Shown: positions 1 to 10,342, counted from the first letter of the stretch. The stretch: DNA of 64,000 nucleotides from Palsa-504 sp963835775 (GCA_963835775.1 CAWIHB010000006.1:1-64000), one strand, 5' to 3'. Notes: generated by a model from the letters alone, not told the origin. Translations and numbers: made by a program.

Positions 1-2113
1 CATGCTCGTGCGCGCACGGGGCGCCATATGGGCGGCCGCAGGTGCCGAGTTCCACCTTCCGCTTGTCGAAGTGTTCTTCGAACTCGGTCCACTCCGTGTC
101 GCTTGGCGGCCGGTATTCCACGGCCGGGCGCAGCTGGCGCCGCCTGTCGAGAAACCCCTGGTAGTGGCGGATGAGATCCTCGTTGAAGACCGCGACATAA
201 CCGCGGGTTGTCTGCAAGGACAGGTGCCCGAGCAAGGCGGCGCCGATGTGGATGGGCAGGCCGTTGTTGACCAGTTCGGTGGTGAAGATCCTGCGGAAGT
301 CGTGGGCGCTGAACGTCAGCCCCGTGAACTCTGGCCTGGTCTGGGCCAGGGCGAGGCAGGGGCGCTGGAGCATGCGCTGGATAGTGTGGACCGACAGCAC
401 TGCCCGTGTGGTGCCGAGCTTGCGCTGGAACAGGAACGGCATCGGTTCGCTCCAGGTCCGCTCGTAGGTGTCATAGCGCCGCAGGAGCGGGATCGTCGGC
501 TGATGCCGCAGATGGCGGCGGATGATCGATGCGATGACGGCGAATAGCTCGGCCGACATGGGTATGACCCGTTCGCGGTCGGTCTTGGACGGGGCGATCA
601 CCAGCAGCGCGGCGACCTCGCCATTCGGGCGCCGGTACTGCCGGATGCTGAGATGGGTCAGCTCGCAGAGCTCCTCGATGCGGATGCCGGAGTGCCGGAG
701 GGTTTCCGTGATCGCCCACTCCCAGAACGCGCGGTCTTCTTCGAGAGCGACGTTGAACGTGCGGCCGTCGGCCTGGCCGGTGACCCGGGCCGGCGTGGTG
801 CCTTCGGCTTTCGCCCGGTCCTGGTCGTGCCGGCTGTTGGTGCGCCGGTAGGTGCGGCCTTGATGAGGGAAGTGCTCACCGGGAGCGGCCGCTAGCGCAG
901 CGTCGAGCAGGCCCTGAAGATCGCGGTGGTGCTGGTCGACGTGCTCGGCGAGCAGGGGCAGGAGCGGCTGGCGCTGGCGGGTCCGGTCGGCCATGCGCTC
1001 AACGACGCGGCGGCGCCGGCTACCGTGCCCGCGAAGCTCACTGTCACGAACCGGGCAGGGGACGGCCCAGCGGGCCCACCGTTCGGGCTCGGTGATCGCC
1101 CAGCTTTGCAGATCGAGGTAGAAGGAGCGGATCGCCAGCTGCAGGGCATCGACATTCTTGCGGGCCTTCCCGTCGGGCAGGACCGAGACCCTGGCCCTCC
1201 ACTGCTCGTAGGTGGCCTGGCTCAGCCGCAGGTCACGTTGAGAAGGGTTGATCTTCTCGATGGTGGCCCAGAACAGGCCGGCCAGCCCCTGGGCGAGAGC
1301 GTCGGTGGTGGTGTAGTCGATGTCCACCGAGCGGCGGGTGATGTAATCGACCAGCAGATCTCTCACCCCGGTGCTGGAAATCTGATGGCGGTCGACCATC
1401 TCCGCGACCGAGCGGGGCCCGTGGTAGGCCGCGGCACGCATGATGGCCGGGATGGTGGCGGGGAAGTGCCCCATCAGGTGCAGGAAGTGCCAGGCCTGGC
1501 GGCCCGGAAGACCGTGCCGCCCCCTGAACAGGCGGGGCCGGCTCTCGATGCCGTAGTAGAGCAGCCCTTCGGGGGTCAGGTCGGCCAGGCATATCCCGAA
1601 CGTCGTCATCGCCGCGGCGGCGTCGAACTTGGCCGCCAGCTTGGCGATGTGGCCCTCCTGGCTGTTCTCGACAAGGTTGAAGAACTCATCCAGCAGCGGG
1701 TCATCTTGCATCTGCCGGAACGACTCGGCATAACCGGCCAGGTGGTTGGCATGCAGTGCCGTGAGACTGGGCCGCACCACCCGCCACTGGAACAGCATGC
1801 GCATGCCCTGGAGGAGCAACAGGCGTGTCCGGTTCTGGCCGGAAAGGCCGCCGACGGGCCGGTCAGGTGAGTTCAGCCCGGCCGCCTCCCACCGCTCTTG
1901 CCAGGTCGCGCCGTCGAACCCCTCCAGATGCTGGAGCATCGCCCGGACGCCGGACCGCCGGTTGTCGATGGTCGACGCCGATACCGGAACAGGTGGCCGG
2001 GTGGCCATGCTGCTGACCTGTTCGATGGAGGCCCTGGACAGGTCCCCGAACCGGGCTGGCGGGGTTGCCGGCAACGGCGGTGGCTTTGGTGTCATCGCCT
2101 GAGTTCCGGACAT
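1..2113 (-). CDS. large tyrosine recombinase, TnpB-like (3' end outside window)
   Basis: The minus strand is open from about 2113 to the window edge, giving roughly 700 residues without a stop. The C-terminal half has tyrosine-recombinase residues: Arg in HSGIRIEELCEL, the HDFRR box, then GHLSLQTTRGY with the nucleophile Tyr. After the active site comes a Cys-containing tail (FDKRKVELGTCGRPYG) found in actinobacterial TnpB-type recombinases. The long N-terminal half shows no motif I recognise. It lies just downstream of a second, shorter recombinase on the same strand, as TnpA and TnpB do in Tn554. An in-frame GTG at 2197 overlaps the stop of that upstream gene and may be the true, translationally coupled start; ATG 2113 is the conservative choice. 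A TnpC-like third gene would lie to the left of the window. Confidence 0.8.
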   Translation of the reverse strand, partial: MSGTQAMTPKPPPLPATPPARFGDLSRASIEQVSSMATRPPVPVSASTIDNRRSGVRAMLQHLEGFDGATWQERWEAAGLNSPDRPVGGLSGQNRTRLLLLQGMRMLFQWRVVRPSLTALHANHLAGYAESFRQMQDDPLLDEFFNLVENSQEGHIAKLAAKFDAAAAMTTFGICLADLTPEGLLYYGIESRPRLFRGRHGLPGRQAWHFLHLMGHFPATIPAIMRAAAYHGPRSVAEMVDRHQISSTGVRDLLVDYITRRSVDIDYTTTDALAQGLAGLFWATIEKINPSQRDLRLSQATYEQWRARVSVLPDGKARKNVDALQLAIRSFYLDLQSWAITEPERWARWAVPCPVRDSELRGHGSRRRRVVERMADRTRQRQPLLPLLAEHVDQHHRDLQGLLDAALAAAPGEHFPHQGRTYRRTNSRHDQDRAKAEGTTPARVTGQADGRTFNVALEEDRAFWEWAITETLRHSGIRIEELCELTHLSIRQYRRPNGEVAALLVIAPSKTDRERVIPMSAELFAVIASIIRRHLRHQPTIPLLRRYDTYERTWSEPMPFLFQRKLGTTRAVLSVHTIQRMLQRPCLALAQTRPEFTGLTFSAHDFRRIFTTELVNNGLPIHIGAALLGHLSLQTTRGYVAVFNEDLIRHYQGFLDRRRQLRPAVEYRPPSDTEWTEFEEHFDKRKVELGTCGRPYGAPCAHEH

Positions 2114-2189
2114 CACCTCACCGGGGCCGCCAGGCTCCAGGTCACGCCGCCGGACACCGCGGGTGGAGGTGAGTGCGGGCTGCCCGGAC

Positions 2190-3404
2190 TCAGCCACCGA
2201 ACACCGTCCTGACGTCCTCGGGGTCATAGGCCACCGGCCACTGCGTTTCGGCGCGGGGCCGGGTGTAGTGCTCGGCGAGCTTGCCGAGCAGGTCATCAAG
2301 CCTCGGTGTCATATACAGCTGGGTGGTGCTCAGGTGCGCATGCCGCATGATCGTCTGGATCTCGACGAGCGTGATCTCGGGGTCGGCCGCGAGCCTGGCC
2401 GCAGTCGTGTGCCTCAAGTCGTGCAAGGTCCAGTTGGTGCCCAGCGCTGTATTCGCTCGCTCGAGGACCTGACGCACCGCCCAGTACGTCAGCGGGCGGT
2501 CAATCCCCCGAAGTGCCCGCCAGACCGGCATTCCCTCACCTGGCGGACCGGCTTTGCCGAGGTAGCACGCCAGATACACGAACGCGTCCGGAGATGCCGG
2601 GATCGCCTCGCGGAGCCGTGATCCCTTGGAGATCACGTAGATCTTCTTCCCAGCCCAGTCGATGTCGTCCATCCGCAGCCCGAGTAGCTCCGATGCCCGT
2701 GCTCCTGAGCTGACGTAGAAGGCCAGCAGCGCGCGGTCCCGGTCGTTGCGCATCCGCGCGAACAACTCCTCGAACAGGCCGTCCGGGATCGACCGCACCG
2801 CGCGGCGGGCCGGCTTGGGCCGCAGCCGTGCCCGCCGGTGAGGACGCGGGTCCTCTAGCGGTGACCGGTGGGCCAGGGCCGCCCGGCGGGCGGAGTTCCG
2901 GGGAACCGGATTGATCAGCGGCCCGTCCCCGAAATGCATGTGGAAATCGTAGAAACCGGACACCACGGTCAGCGCGTGGACGATCGTCGCGGGCGCATAG
3001 CCGGCACCGGGTTCGGGTTTACCAGTGCGCATGTTCACCGAACCGGGCTGCGGGGAGCCCGCCCCGCGCCGCCGCTGCGGGTTACCGGCGTTACGCAACC
3101 ACCCGACCATGGCGGCCGTCTCAGCCTCCGTCGCCTGCTCCCAGGCGACATCCAGCAGCCACAGCAGCCGGAACCAGCGCAACAGGTCATAACCGTAACT
3201 ACGGCACGTCAACGAGCTGACGTCGCCGAGGATCCGGTCATGCAGGTACCGGTTCACCGGATCGACCCCGGCGCCTTCTCCGTCAACGACGATGAAAGGC
3301 ACCAGCGGGGTAGCTCCCATGACGACGGCGCCGACCTGCGGCACGTCCCGTCGTCCTTGCATCAGTTCGCGGCGGAGGACCGCTTGCGGAATCGGTACAG
3401 GCAC
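2190..3404 (-). CDS. tyrosine recombinase, TnpA-like
   Basis: A 404-residue site-specific recombinase that cuts and joins DNA through a 3'-phosphotyrosine intermediate. The catalytic set is visible: Arg in SSGARASELLGL, HDLRHT, and HAHLSTTQLY with the final Tyr. An N-terminal SAM-like core-binding segment (about residues 50-170) precedes it. The length and its position just upstream of a ~700-residue recombinase match the TnpA/TnpB pair of Tn554-type elements. An IS5-type transposase begins about 35 bp upstream and probably separates it from its original promoter. The reading frame is intact. Its assignment as partner of the downstream recombinase is inferred from order and possible start/stop overlap. 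Confidence 0.85.
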   Translation of the reverse strand: MPVPIPQAVLRRELMQGRRDVPQVGAVVMGATPLVPFIVVDGEGAGVDPVNRYLHDRILGDVSSLTCRSYGYDLLRWFRLLWLLDVAWEQATEAETAAMVGWLRNAGNPQRRRGAGSPQPGSVNMRTGKPEPGAGYAPATIVHALTVVSGFYDFHMHFGDGPLINPVPRNSARRAALAHRSPLEDPRPHRRARLRPKPARRAVRSIPDGLFEELFARMRNDRDRALLAFYVSSGARASELLGLRMDDIDWAGKKIYVISKGSRLREAIPASPDAFVYLACYLGKAGPPGEGMPVWRALRGIDRPLTYWAVRQVLERANTALGTNWTLHDLRHTTAARLAADPEITLVEIQTIMRHAHLSTTQLYMTPRLDDLLGKLAEHYTRPRAETQWPVAYDPEDVRTVFGG

Positions 3405-3439
3405 CCGCCGGACTTTACGGATTCCAGGACAGAACGCCC

Positions 3440-4282
3440 CTAGATAGTGCAGTCAACACCGATCATCGACCAGTAGACGTAGGTCTCGTGGTGGGCGGGC
3501 AGGCGTTCGTAGTCCCGGACGGTCCTGCGGTGCCGGGTGATCCAGGCCAGCGTCCGCTCGACCACCCAGCGGCGGGGCAGGACCTGGAAGGTGCGCAGGT
3601 CATCGGGCCGTCTGACGATCTGCAGCGTGAGCTTCGGCCTGAGCCTGGTCCTGGCCCAGATGACGAGCTTGCCGGCGTAGCCGCCGTCGGCCCAGGCGAG
3701 CTTGACCTGGGGAAAGGCCTTGCGCAGGTTCCACAGCAGCGGCTTTGCCGCGTCGCGGTCCTGGACCGACGCCGCGGTGATGAGCACGGTCAGCAGCAGC
3801 CCGATCGTGTCCACCGCGATGTGCCGCTTGCGGCCGTTGACCTTCTTCCCTGCGTCGTATCCGCGGCTGGCCCGGGAAGCTTCCTCCGCGGCCCGGACCG
3901 ACTGGGAATCGATGATCGCCGCCGTCGGCGCGGGCTTGCGCCCGGCCAGCAGCCTTACCTGCTGGCGCAGTTGGCCGTGCATCCTCTCAGTGGACCCGTC
4001 GGCCTGCCATTTCGCGGCCCACCAGTACACGGTCCAGGCGGGCGGGAAGTCCGCAGGCAGGGCCCGCCACACCGGCCCGTTGTGCGTCAGGTAGCGGATG
4101 CCGTCAACGATGTCACGCATGCAGTAGGCGGACGGGCGGCCGCCCTTGCCCGCCAGCCAGGCCGGAGGCGGCAGCAGCGGCTCGCAGACCGCCCATTCCC
4201 GCTCGTCCATGTCCGAGGGGTAGCAGCGGGCGCGGGTGCTGCGGCTTCCCCCGCCCGGGCAGCACCGGCAGGCGACCGGCAC
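3440..4282 (-). CDS. IS5 family transposase
   Basis: A DDE transposase of the IS5 family. The N-terminal helix-turn-helix region reads MDEREWAVCEPLLPPP and is followed by the acidic core: Asp in AAIIDSQSVRA, Asp in VKLAWADGGYAGK, and Glu in RRWVVERTLAWI. The DG(G)YAGK and RxWVVERT signatures are typical of the family. The open frame extends upstream to 4414, but homologous starts lie closer to the YPSDM segment; the GTG at 4282 is one choice and ATG 4210 another. I could not find matching terminal repeats, so the boundaries of the insertion sequence are not given. It sits directly upstream of the TnpA-like recombinase. Confidence 0.85.
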   Translation of the reverse strand: MPVACRCCPGGGSRSTRARCYPSDMDEREWAVCEPLLPPPAWLAGKGGRPSAYCMRDIVDGIRYLTHNGPVWRALPADFPPAWTVYWWAAKWQADGSTERMHGQLRQQVRLLAGRKPAPTAAIIDSQSVRAAEEASRASRGYDAGKKVNGRKRHIAVDTIGLLLTVLITAASVQDRDAAKPLLWNLRKAFPQVKLAWADGGYAGKLVIWARTRLRPKLTLQIVRRPDDLRTFQVLPRRWVVERTLAWITRHRRTVRDYERLPAHHETYVYWSMIGVDCTI

Positions 4283-4908
4283 GGCCGACTGGCCAGCAGC
4301 GGAGTGGACAGCGGCAGGCGGGACACAATACAACGACACGCTGGACTCCTGGCATCGCGCTAGATTCGACACCCAAGCGATTACCAGGAGCCCTGGGTAG
4401 CATAGTCCCGGCACGCCACGCCTGCCACCAGAAGATCACGAAACGTTACAGCTCAGGGCTTCTGCCCAGTATTCAAGCAGGCTCTTAGATCAAGGCGCCA
4501 TCGCTAGGCGCGCCGCCGACCCGGCGTCAGTGGCGGGCTTGGCCTTGGGAGCCCACCACACCCGTACGCCAGGCCGCATCGGCACAGGTTCCGCGGATTA
4601 CGTCGGCTACTCGGCAGGCAGCACCAGGTTCCGGCGCAGGGTGAACGTTCCACGGCTTCGACCGTCCAGCTCGCCCACCGCGTATAGCGCGGCCCTGCGA
4701 GCCGTCGCCATGCGGGCGGTTACACCGTCCTGACGGCGCCACCGATCGACCGTTCCGCATTGTCGACAAGCTCCTTGTAGGTAAGGACCTCGACGCGGGC
4801 GAGATGAGTGTTCAGCAGCCCGCACTGCGATCTGGCTTCGGGGCGAAGCGGCCGATGCTAGCCCGGCGAACCGCGAGCTTTAGCCGCTCTGAGTTGCGGA
4901 TCCGGCGG
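4283..4908. other. stretch without a supportable gene
   Basis: About 600 bp that includes the outer end of the IS5 element and sequence with no convincing open frame. On the minus strand, around 4730-4810, a short peptide (EVLTYKELVDNAERSIG) ends in a stop and looks like the tail of a lost gene. It is too short to assign. No RNA gene or clear repeat is visible. Confidence 0.4.
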
Positions 4909-5420
4909 TTAGCTGCGCGAGGTAGGCGGCGGCGCGCCGGTCAACCTCGGGGACCGGGTCGGCGTCGTGCCGCGGCGTGGTCGCGCCGCCGCGCTGGCGG
5001 TGTAGTGCCGTCCGCCCTTGATGTCGAGCTCCACCCCGGCCGCGTCCGCAGCGTCAGCGACCCTATGCGTGACCCAGTCCGGGTTCCACGGCCGGGCGTG
5101 CGTCGGGTCGTCGGAAAACAGGTACGCGTCATCTCGCAGCCCGGCACCGACCGCCGCGAGCTCTGCCTTGATCTGAGCTAGGTGGCTCACGATCAGCGCA
5201 CAAGAATCGGGTCGATGGCAAGCCAGCGGTCCTGGTGGGTCTTGGGGTCCTTACGAACGCGGCGGCCGCCGCGAACGACGTAGTTGAACGCAACGTGCAC
5301 CAAGGCGCGGTCCAGGTCGACATCACGGATTTGCAGGGTGAGGTCTTCACGTTTAGGGCTGACCTGCGCAGACGGCTCCGAGCTGGAGGGCCGCCCACAG
5401 GTTAAGCGGGCGCTGCCCAC
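4909..5420 (-). pseudogene. integrase relic, same family as the 16 kb and 47 kb copies
   Basis: Two minus-strand pieces in different frames reproduce parts of the tRNA-Thr element integrase. One (about 5193-5350) carries LVHVAFNYVVRGG and KTHQDRWLAIDP. The other (4909-5190) carries AELAAVGAGLRDDAYLFSDD and DIKGGRHYTAS. Between them the frame is broken, and the segment with the final histidine and nucleophile Tyr is missing or scrambled. This is a third, much more decayed member of the integrase family seen at 16005-17281 and 47220-48738, so the locus has taken up related elements repeatedly. Confidence 0.8.
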
Positions 5421-5494
5421 GTTGTCTGGAGGCCGTCATTCCGGTTCCAGGGGCTGCCGGCCCGTGACGCCCGTGCCTGTGCCGGGAGGTCTGG

Positions 5495-5860
5495 CTACCG
5501 GTTCCAGCGGGGGTCGGCTTCGGCGATGGCGAGGCTGAGGGCTTCGAGTTCGGTGACCAGTTCGCGGAGGCGGCGGTGGTTGTCGAACCAGGGGCCGTAG
5601 TCGGCAAGCTGGTCGTCGGACAGGATGCGGGTGGCGGTCCTGCCGTCTTTCTTGCGGGTCCACTGGTGGTAGGGACCGTGCAGGCGGGGCGGGTCGGCGT
5701 GGCAGCGGCAGTTCGCGTGCCCGCAGCGGGTCATCCGGCCGGCGAGGGTGCCGGGCAGGGCAAAGCCCAGGCCTGCGAGCTCGCGGGCGGCCTGGGCCTG
5801 CTGGGCCGGGGTGGGCGACACGGTGTCATTGTCGCAGCCGGGGTCCCCCATCTCGCGCAT
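5495..5860 (-). CDS. DUF6788 family protein
   Basis: A 121-residue protein with the layout of actinobacterial DUF6788 proteins: a CGHANCRCH cysteine/histidine cluster, then DPPRLHGPYHQWTRKKDG, then a C-terminal helix rich in Leu and Glu (RRLRELVTELEALSLAIAEA). These proteins are common passengers of transposon-like elements and have no established function. The frame is open further upstream, but the homologous part starts near MREMGDPG, so 5860 is used. It diverges from a broken gene starting at 5882, leaving only about 20 bp between the starts; the short AT-rich patch there may hold overlapping promoters. Confidence 0.7.
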   Translation of the reverse strand: MREMGDPGCDNDTVSPTPAQQAQAARELAGLGFALPGTLAGRMTRCGHANCRCHADPPRLHGPYHQWTRKKDGRTATRILSDDQLADYGPWFDNHRRLRELVTELEALSLAIAEADPRWNR

Positions 5861-5881
5861 CTCATTAAGTATAAGTACTGT

Positions 5882-6777
5882 ATGCCAAATGCTGAGGTGG
5901 CCGCCTATACCGGGCGGTGGCAGCCGTCGAGGGTATCTGCACAGGCGGCGGCGTTCGCCCGGGACGCGATCACGGCGGTGCAGCCGGAGGGGCGGGAGCG
6001 GGCGGAGAACCTGCTGTGGGCTGCGGGCAAGCTGGCTGACTACGCGATCGGGCTGGGCCTGGAGGCGGTGCCGGAGGTGGTGCTGCACCCGTCGGCAGCG
6101 GAGCGGTTCACCCGGTGCGCGCCGGGGCTGTCCGGCGTGGCGCGCCGCACGCTGCGCACCAACTTGCGGTTCATCGGCCGCCGGGTGGTGCCGCAGCTGT
6201 ATCCCGCGGATCTGCCCTTCCCCGGGAACGGTCCAGGCAGCCCTGCACCCCGGCGCAGATCGACGGCTATCTCGCCCGCGCGGACGCCCAGCCCACCATG
6301 GAGCGGCGGATGCGGGCGGCGGGCCTGATCTGCCTCGGAGCCGGCGCCGGGCTGATCCGCGGCGACCTGCGTGAGGTGCGCGGCACCGACGTGGCGTGCC
6401 GGTCCGGCGGCGGCGTCGTGCAGGCCAGTGGCCGGCGTGCCCGGGTGGTTCCGGTGCTGGCCCGCTATCAGGCCCGGCTGCTGGCGGCGGCCCGGTTCGC
6501 CGGGAACGCGCTGATCTGCGGCGGGACCGATCCGGGCCGGCGGAACCTGACGAACCCGCTCGTGGCCGCGCTGGACGGCGGGGGCGGGCTGCCGCGGCTG
6601 GACACCAGCCGGCTGCGGGCGACGTGGCTGGCTGACTGCGCGGAGCTGCTGGGCCTGGCCACGTTCATGCACGCCGCCGGGATCAGCTGCTCCCAGCGGC
6701 TCGGCGACCTGGTCGCCGGGCTGGAGCCGGCCGGCGAGGCGGACGCGGTGCGGCTGCTCGGGGCCGCCCGGCGATGA
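5882..6777 (+). pseudogene. frameshifted recombinase-associated hypothetical protein
   Basis: Two open segments in different frames make one protein of about 298 residues. The first starts at ATG 5882 (MPNAEVAAYTGRWQPSRVS) and runs to about 6230; the second continues from CTPAQIDGYLARADAQ to a stop at 6777. A single-base indel near 6230 separates them. The family appears in actinomycetes directly upstream of, and overlapping, the transposase-like gene that follows here; the ATGA overlap at 6774 is preserved. A weak similarity of layout to core-binding parts of recombinases is possible, but I cannot name its function. Confidence 0.6.
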
Positions 6778-7507
6778 TCACGCTGCCGGCACTGGAGGAG
6801 GTCATCGACCGCTCGTGCGCCGCGCCGCGGATCGAGGTCATGCTCCCCATCGGCGTGCGCGCCCGCCAGCTGAAAGCGCGGACCCTGCTGGCCGGGATGT
6901 GCCCGGCGATAGCTGACGGCCGGCCTGCGCACCTAACCGCGTGCACCAGGCCCTGGTCAGCCTGCCCGAAGATGACCAGCGGCGGCTGGGCGTGATCGCG
7001 GACTGGAAAGCACGGCCCGCACCTGCTGACCTGCCGGCAGACCGAGCGGACCTTCGGGCTGGCCGCCGGCGCCCTCGGCACGGGCGAACCCGGCGGGCTG
7101 CCGTCGCAGGCGCCGCAGGCAGTCTGCGATGACCTGCTGGAAGCCAGCATCCCGGACCAGTTCAAGGACGCCAGCACGCCGCTGGCCGTGGACTGGACCG
7201 ACATGGAATCCTTCTCCCGGCCCCCGCCCGCCAGGGGCGGGGACTGCGCCGACCCCGAGGCATCCTGGGGACACCGCAAAAACAACCTGCTGCGCAGCCA
7301 GGACGAGCTGTTCTACGGCTACTACGCCTGCGCCGCGATCATGATGCCCGAGGAGAACGGCCCGCCCGTCCCGGAGTTCGCCCGCCGCGCCGCCATATCC
7401 TGCTGCCGGCACGACCCGGTCCGCGCCTTCGTCCCCGTGCTGACCTCAATGCCCGGCCAGGGGATCCCGCCCGGCGACCTGCTCTCCGGCTCCGGCTACG
7501 CGCACGG
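6774..7507 (+). pseudogene. transposase-like gene, frameshifted and truncated
   Basis: It begins with ATG 6774 overlapping the preceding stop (MITLPALEEVIDRSC). The family sequence continues through GVRARQLKARTLLAGM, then changes frame (LPEDDQRRLGVIADWK), then returns to frame for LAVDWTDMESFSRPPP, GHRKNNLLRSQDELFYGYY and PVLTSMPGQGIPPGDLL. It ends abruptly near 7507, where the sequence turns into the end of an ABC permease on the other strand. At least two frameshifts and the loss of the C-terminal half, including later acidic residues, leave it non-functional. The family resembles DDE transposases of actinomycete elements; that is inference. Confidence 0.6.
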
Positions 7508-8149
7508 CAGCACGATCTTGCGGAAGGTCTGCCAGGTCGTGCAGCCATCCAGCCGCGCGCTCTCCTCTAGTTCGACCGGAATTGACCGGATGAAGGCCGA
7601 GAAGAGCAGCACGTTGAACGCGAGATTGAACAGGATCTGCAGGATCGCGACCCCGAACGGGTTAGCGAGGCCGATCGCCGCCATGAGCTTGACCTGCGGC
7701 AGCGCGACGACGGGGAACGGGATGAACAGGGCGATCATCAGGTAGCCGAACGTCGCGCGGAACTGCCAGTGGCCCCAGTTGCGCACGATCGCCCACGCCG
7801 CCAGCGCACTGACGAGGATCTCCCCGATCACGGCGATCACCGTGATCAGCAGGCTCATCGAGGCTGCGAGCGGGGTATCGGTCAGGTCCCAGGCGGCCCG
7901 GAAGTTCCCCCACTGAATCGGCCAGGGGAAGTTGAAACCAGAGCCGGTGCCGGTCTGGGCCGGCGACTTCAGCGCCATGGCGACGGCGAAGTACAGCGGC
8001 AGGATGACGATCAGGGAGACGATCGCGACGATGATCGTCAGCCCCCAGTTGATCCGGCCGCCCTCAGGTACTGGGCGTGCCCGCCGGGTCCGGGTCCGGA
8101 TCTGCGGCGCGGCGGCGACTGGCGTGGCGCTGCTTACCTCGGTAACCAT
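7496..8149 (-). pseudogene. sugar ABC transporter permease (MalG-like), C-terminus lost
   Basis: This starts at ATG 8149 (MVTEVSSATPVAAAP). Membrane segments are visible near INWGLTIIVAIVSLIVILP, SMSLLITVIAVIGEILVSA and ATFGYLMIALFIPFPVVAL. The EAA-loop motif (ELEESARLDGCTTWQTF) contacts the ATPase in this family. After KIVLP the frame runs into foreign sequence and stops, so the last two helices are gone. The break coincides with the end of the truncated transposase-like gene, which suggests insertion plus deletion. The start overlaps the stop of the partner permease (TAATG), as usual in such operons. Confidence 0.8.
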
Positions 8150-9074
8150 TACAGACTCCCTCCTCGACGCCGGATGACGCTTAGCTGGAAGATCGCAAAG
8201 AGCAGCGTGACGAAGAAGAAGATGACCGCGTTGGCCATCTGGTAGGCGTAGTCGCCGTTGAAGAAGCCGGAGAAGATGGTTTGCGCCACGCTGGTGGTGG
8301 CGGTGCCCGGGCCGCCGCCGGTCAGGCCGACCACGATGTCGTACACGTTGAGGAAGTTCTTGAAACTCAAGATGGTGTTGATGACGAGGAACCCGAAAAG
8401 CAGCGGGAAGGTCATGTGCCGGAACTTCGTCCACGCGGACGCCCCGTCGATCGAGGCGGCTTCGTACACCTCCGCCGGGATGCCGACCAGCCCGGCCAGG
8501 AAGATGATGATCGCGCCCGGAATGGCCACCCAGGACGCCACGAAGACGACGCCGAGCCAGGCCGTGTGCTGGTTGGCCAGGATGTTGCTCTCCAGCGGGG
8601 CGAAATGGATCACCCCCGCGATGACCGGAACGGACGTGGAGATGATGAAGGTGAAAACGTAGGAGACGACCAGGCCGGACAGGACCATGGGCATGAAGAA
8701 ACCGTGCGCAGCCCGGACCGCCATCTGATCCTGGAGTTCAGCGCAATCGCCAGGGCCAGCGCGACCACGTTGGTGACGATGCACGCCACCACCGCGAACA
8801 GCAGCGTGAACCCGTAGGAGTCCCGGATGGTCGGGTCGCTGAACGCGGCCTTGTAATTGGCGAACCCGATGGAATGCCAGGCTCCGTACCCGACGTAGTT
8901 CGTGAAGCTGTAGAACATCCCGTCGATCGCGGGGTAGATGATGAAGAAGGTGAAGAGGGCGATCGCCGAGATGACCATCAAAAGGTACGCCGGCGCCACC
9001 GGGAAGAAGATTTTCTTCAGCGTGCCGAGCGGGTTCCTGAGTCCGCCCCCGGAGGGCGCTGAGGTCGCGGTCAT
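8149..9074 (-). pseudogene. sugar ABC transporter permease (MalF-like), frameshifted
   Basis: The N-terminal part (9074 to about 8730) reads FFPVAPAYLLMVISAIALF and IYPAIDGMFYSFTNYVG. The C-terminal part, in another frame, reads FFMPMVLSGLVVSYVFTF, then the EAA loop EVYEAASIDGASAWTKF and RHMTFPLLFGFLVINTI. The two halves join around 8715-8735, so one indel breaks a gene that is otherwise full length (about 305 residues). The product would be one of two inner-membrane permeases of a CUT1-type sugar importer. With the truncated partner and damaged binding protein, the whole importer appears dead. Confidence 0.8.
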
Positions 9075-9105
9075 GGCTGCCTCCTGGATCCGCTACTCAT
9101 GCGGT

Positions 9106-10342
9106 TCATGCCGAGGTCCGTATGGCCAGGCGCTTGAAGGCGCCGTCCATCGACGAGGTGAATCCGCTGACGTTGCCGGTCAGCATCATTTCCTGGATGA
9201 AGTTCCCGACCGGGATAGTGAGCGGCTGGCCGCCGCGCGCTGCGCAGGCGCTTGCGATCGCGGCAGCCAGATGGCCAGGTCGAGGTTGACCCGGCATCTG
9301 GTCTGGGACGCGTCGTCGGTGCCCGGCATGGGAAACGTGCCCATCTTGAGCTTGGGATTGATCGCGAGGATCTCGCCGACGGCCCACGGCCCCTGCATGT
9401 ACATCCCGGCCTGGCCGGCCGCGAAGGCAGTGTTGCCGTCGGCGTAGTGCTTGGAGATGGCGTTGTCGTTGAAATACGGCGCCAGGCTGAGCATCTTCTG
9501 GCAGGCCGGGGTGAAATCCTTCTCGAACGACACCGAGGAGTTAGGACCGAGGTTGGTGCCCTCGGCATTGAGCTGCTTGTAGAACGCCGCGACGTCGATC
9601 ATGGCGCCGGTGGTGTAATCGAACAGGCCCTGCTGGATCGTCCAGGTGTCCCCGTAGGTCTGGTACACGGGCGTGATGCCCGCGGACTTGAACTTCTCGC
9701 ATACCGCCAGGAACTCGCTCCAGGTGGCGGGAACGTCCGACACCCCGACTTTGTCGAAGAGCTCGGGGTTGTAGATGACGCCTTCGGCGGCCACCGAGTA
9801 GGGCAGGACGCTCGTTTCTCCGTTGTATGAGGCGTACTGGGTGACGAGAGCCTGGATATTCGGGTCGATGGTCTTGGCCTGCGGCAAGCCGGCCAGGTTG
9901 GCCAGCACGCCCCGGGCGACGAAGATCGACGTGGTCAGGTTGTAGTTGTCGCAGTCGATGTCGGGCGGATCACCGCGGACGAATTCCGCGATCAGGCTTG
10001 AAGTGGGGTCGTGCGTCACCGAAATCGAGTTCTGGCTCGCGTTGAACTTCGCGCACAGACTGGTGAAGTAGTCGACGACCTCGGGTTTCGTTTCCTCGAG
10101 CACGATGGCGGTGCGCCCGCCCGAGGAGGAGGAGCACCCGGCGACCAGACCAGGAACGGCGAGCTCGGCCGCGCCGAGCCCACCGCCTTCATCATCGACC
10201 GACGGTTAAGTACCGGCCCGTCCCCGAGACCCCCAAGGCCCCCGAGAGACCCGCAGGGCTCAGGAAGACCAGAACCCCCGGAGGCCTTAGCAGCGGCAGT
10301 CCTGTGGTTCCGGCCCGACCGCAGATCATTGTCTTGCCGCAC
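9106..10342 (-). pseudogene. sugar ABC transporter substrate-binding lipoprotein, decayed
   Basis: The central part, about 9280-10150, is a continuous binding-protein sequence (VVDYFTSLCAKFNASQ, GVIYNPELFDKVGV, FAAGQAGMYMQGPWAVGE). Upstream, the lipobox LAVPGLVAGC is in that frame, but the start region NRRSMMKAVG is in a different frame. Downstream, the C-terminal end IPVGNFIQEMMLTGNVSGF and AFKRLAIRTSA* lies in a third frame after a deletion near 9250-9290. At least two frame breaks therefore affect export and folding. The gene comes first in the transporter cluster and faces a LacI-type operator at 10452-10465. Confidence 0.75.

Noticed and set aside
926..1870. Long plus-strand open frame of 314 codons
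   Set aside because: It is the antisense of the large recombinase, whose minus-strand frame has the catalytic motifs.
4730..4825. Peptide EVLTYKELVDNAERSIG on the minus strand, suggestive of a Shedu (DUF4263) C-terminus
   Set aside because: Only about 30 residues before a stop and no catalytic region upstream; too little to assign.
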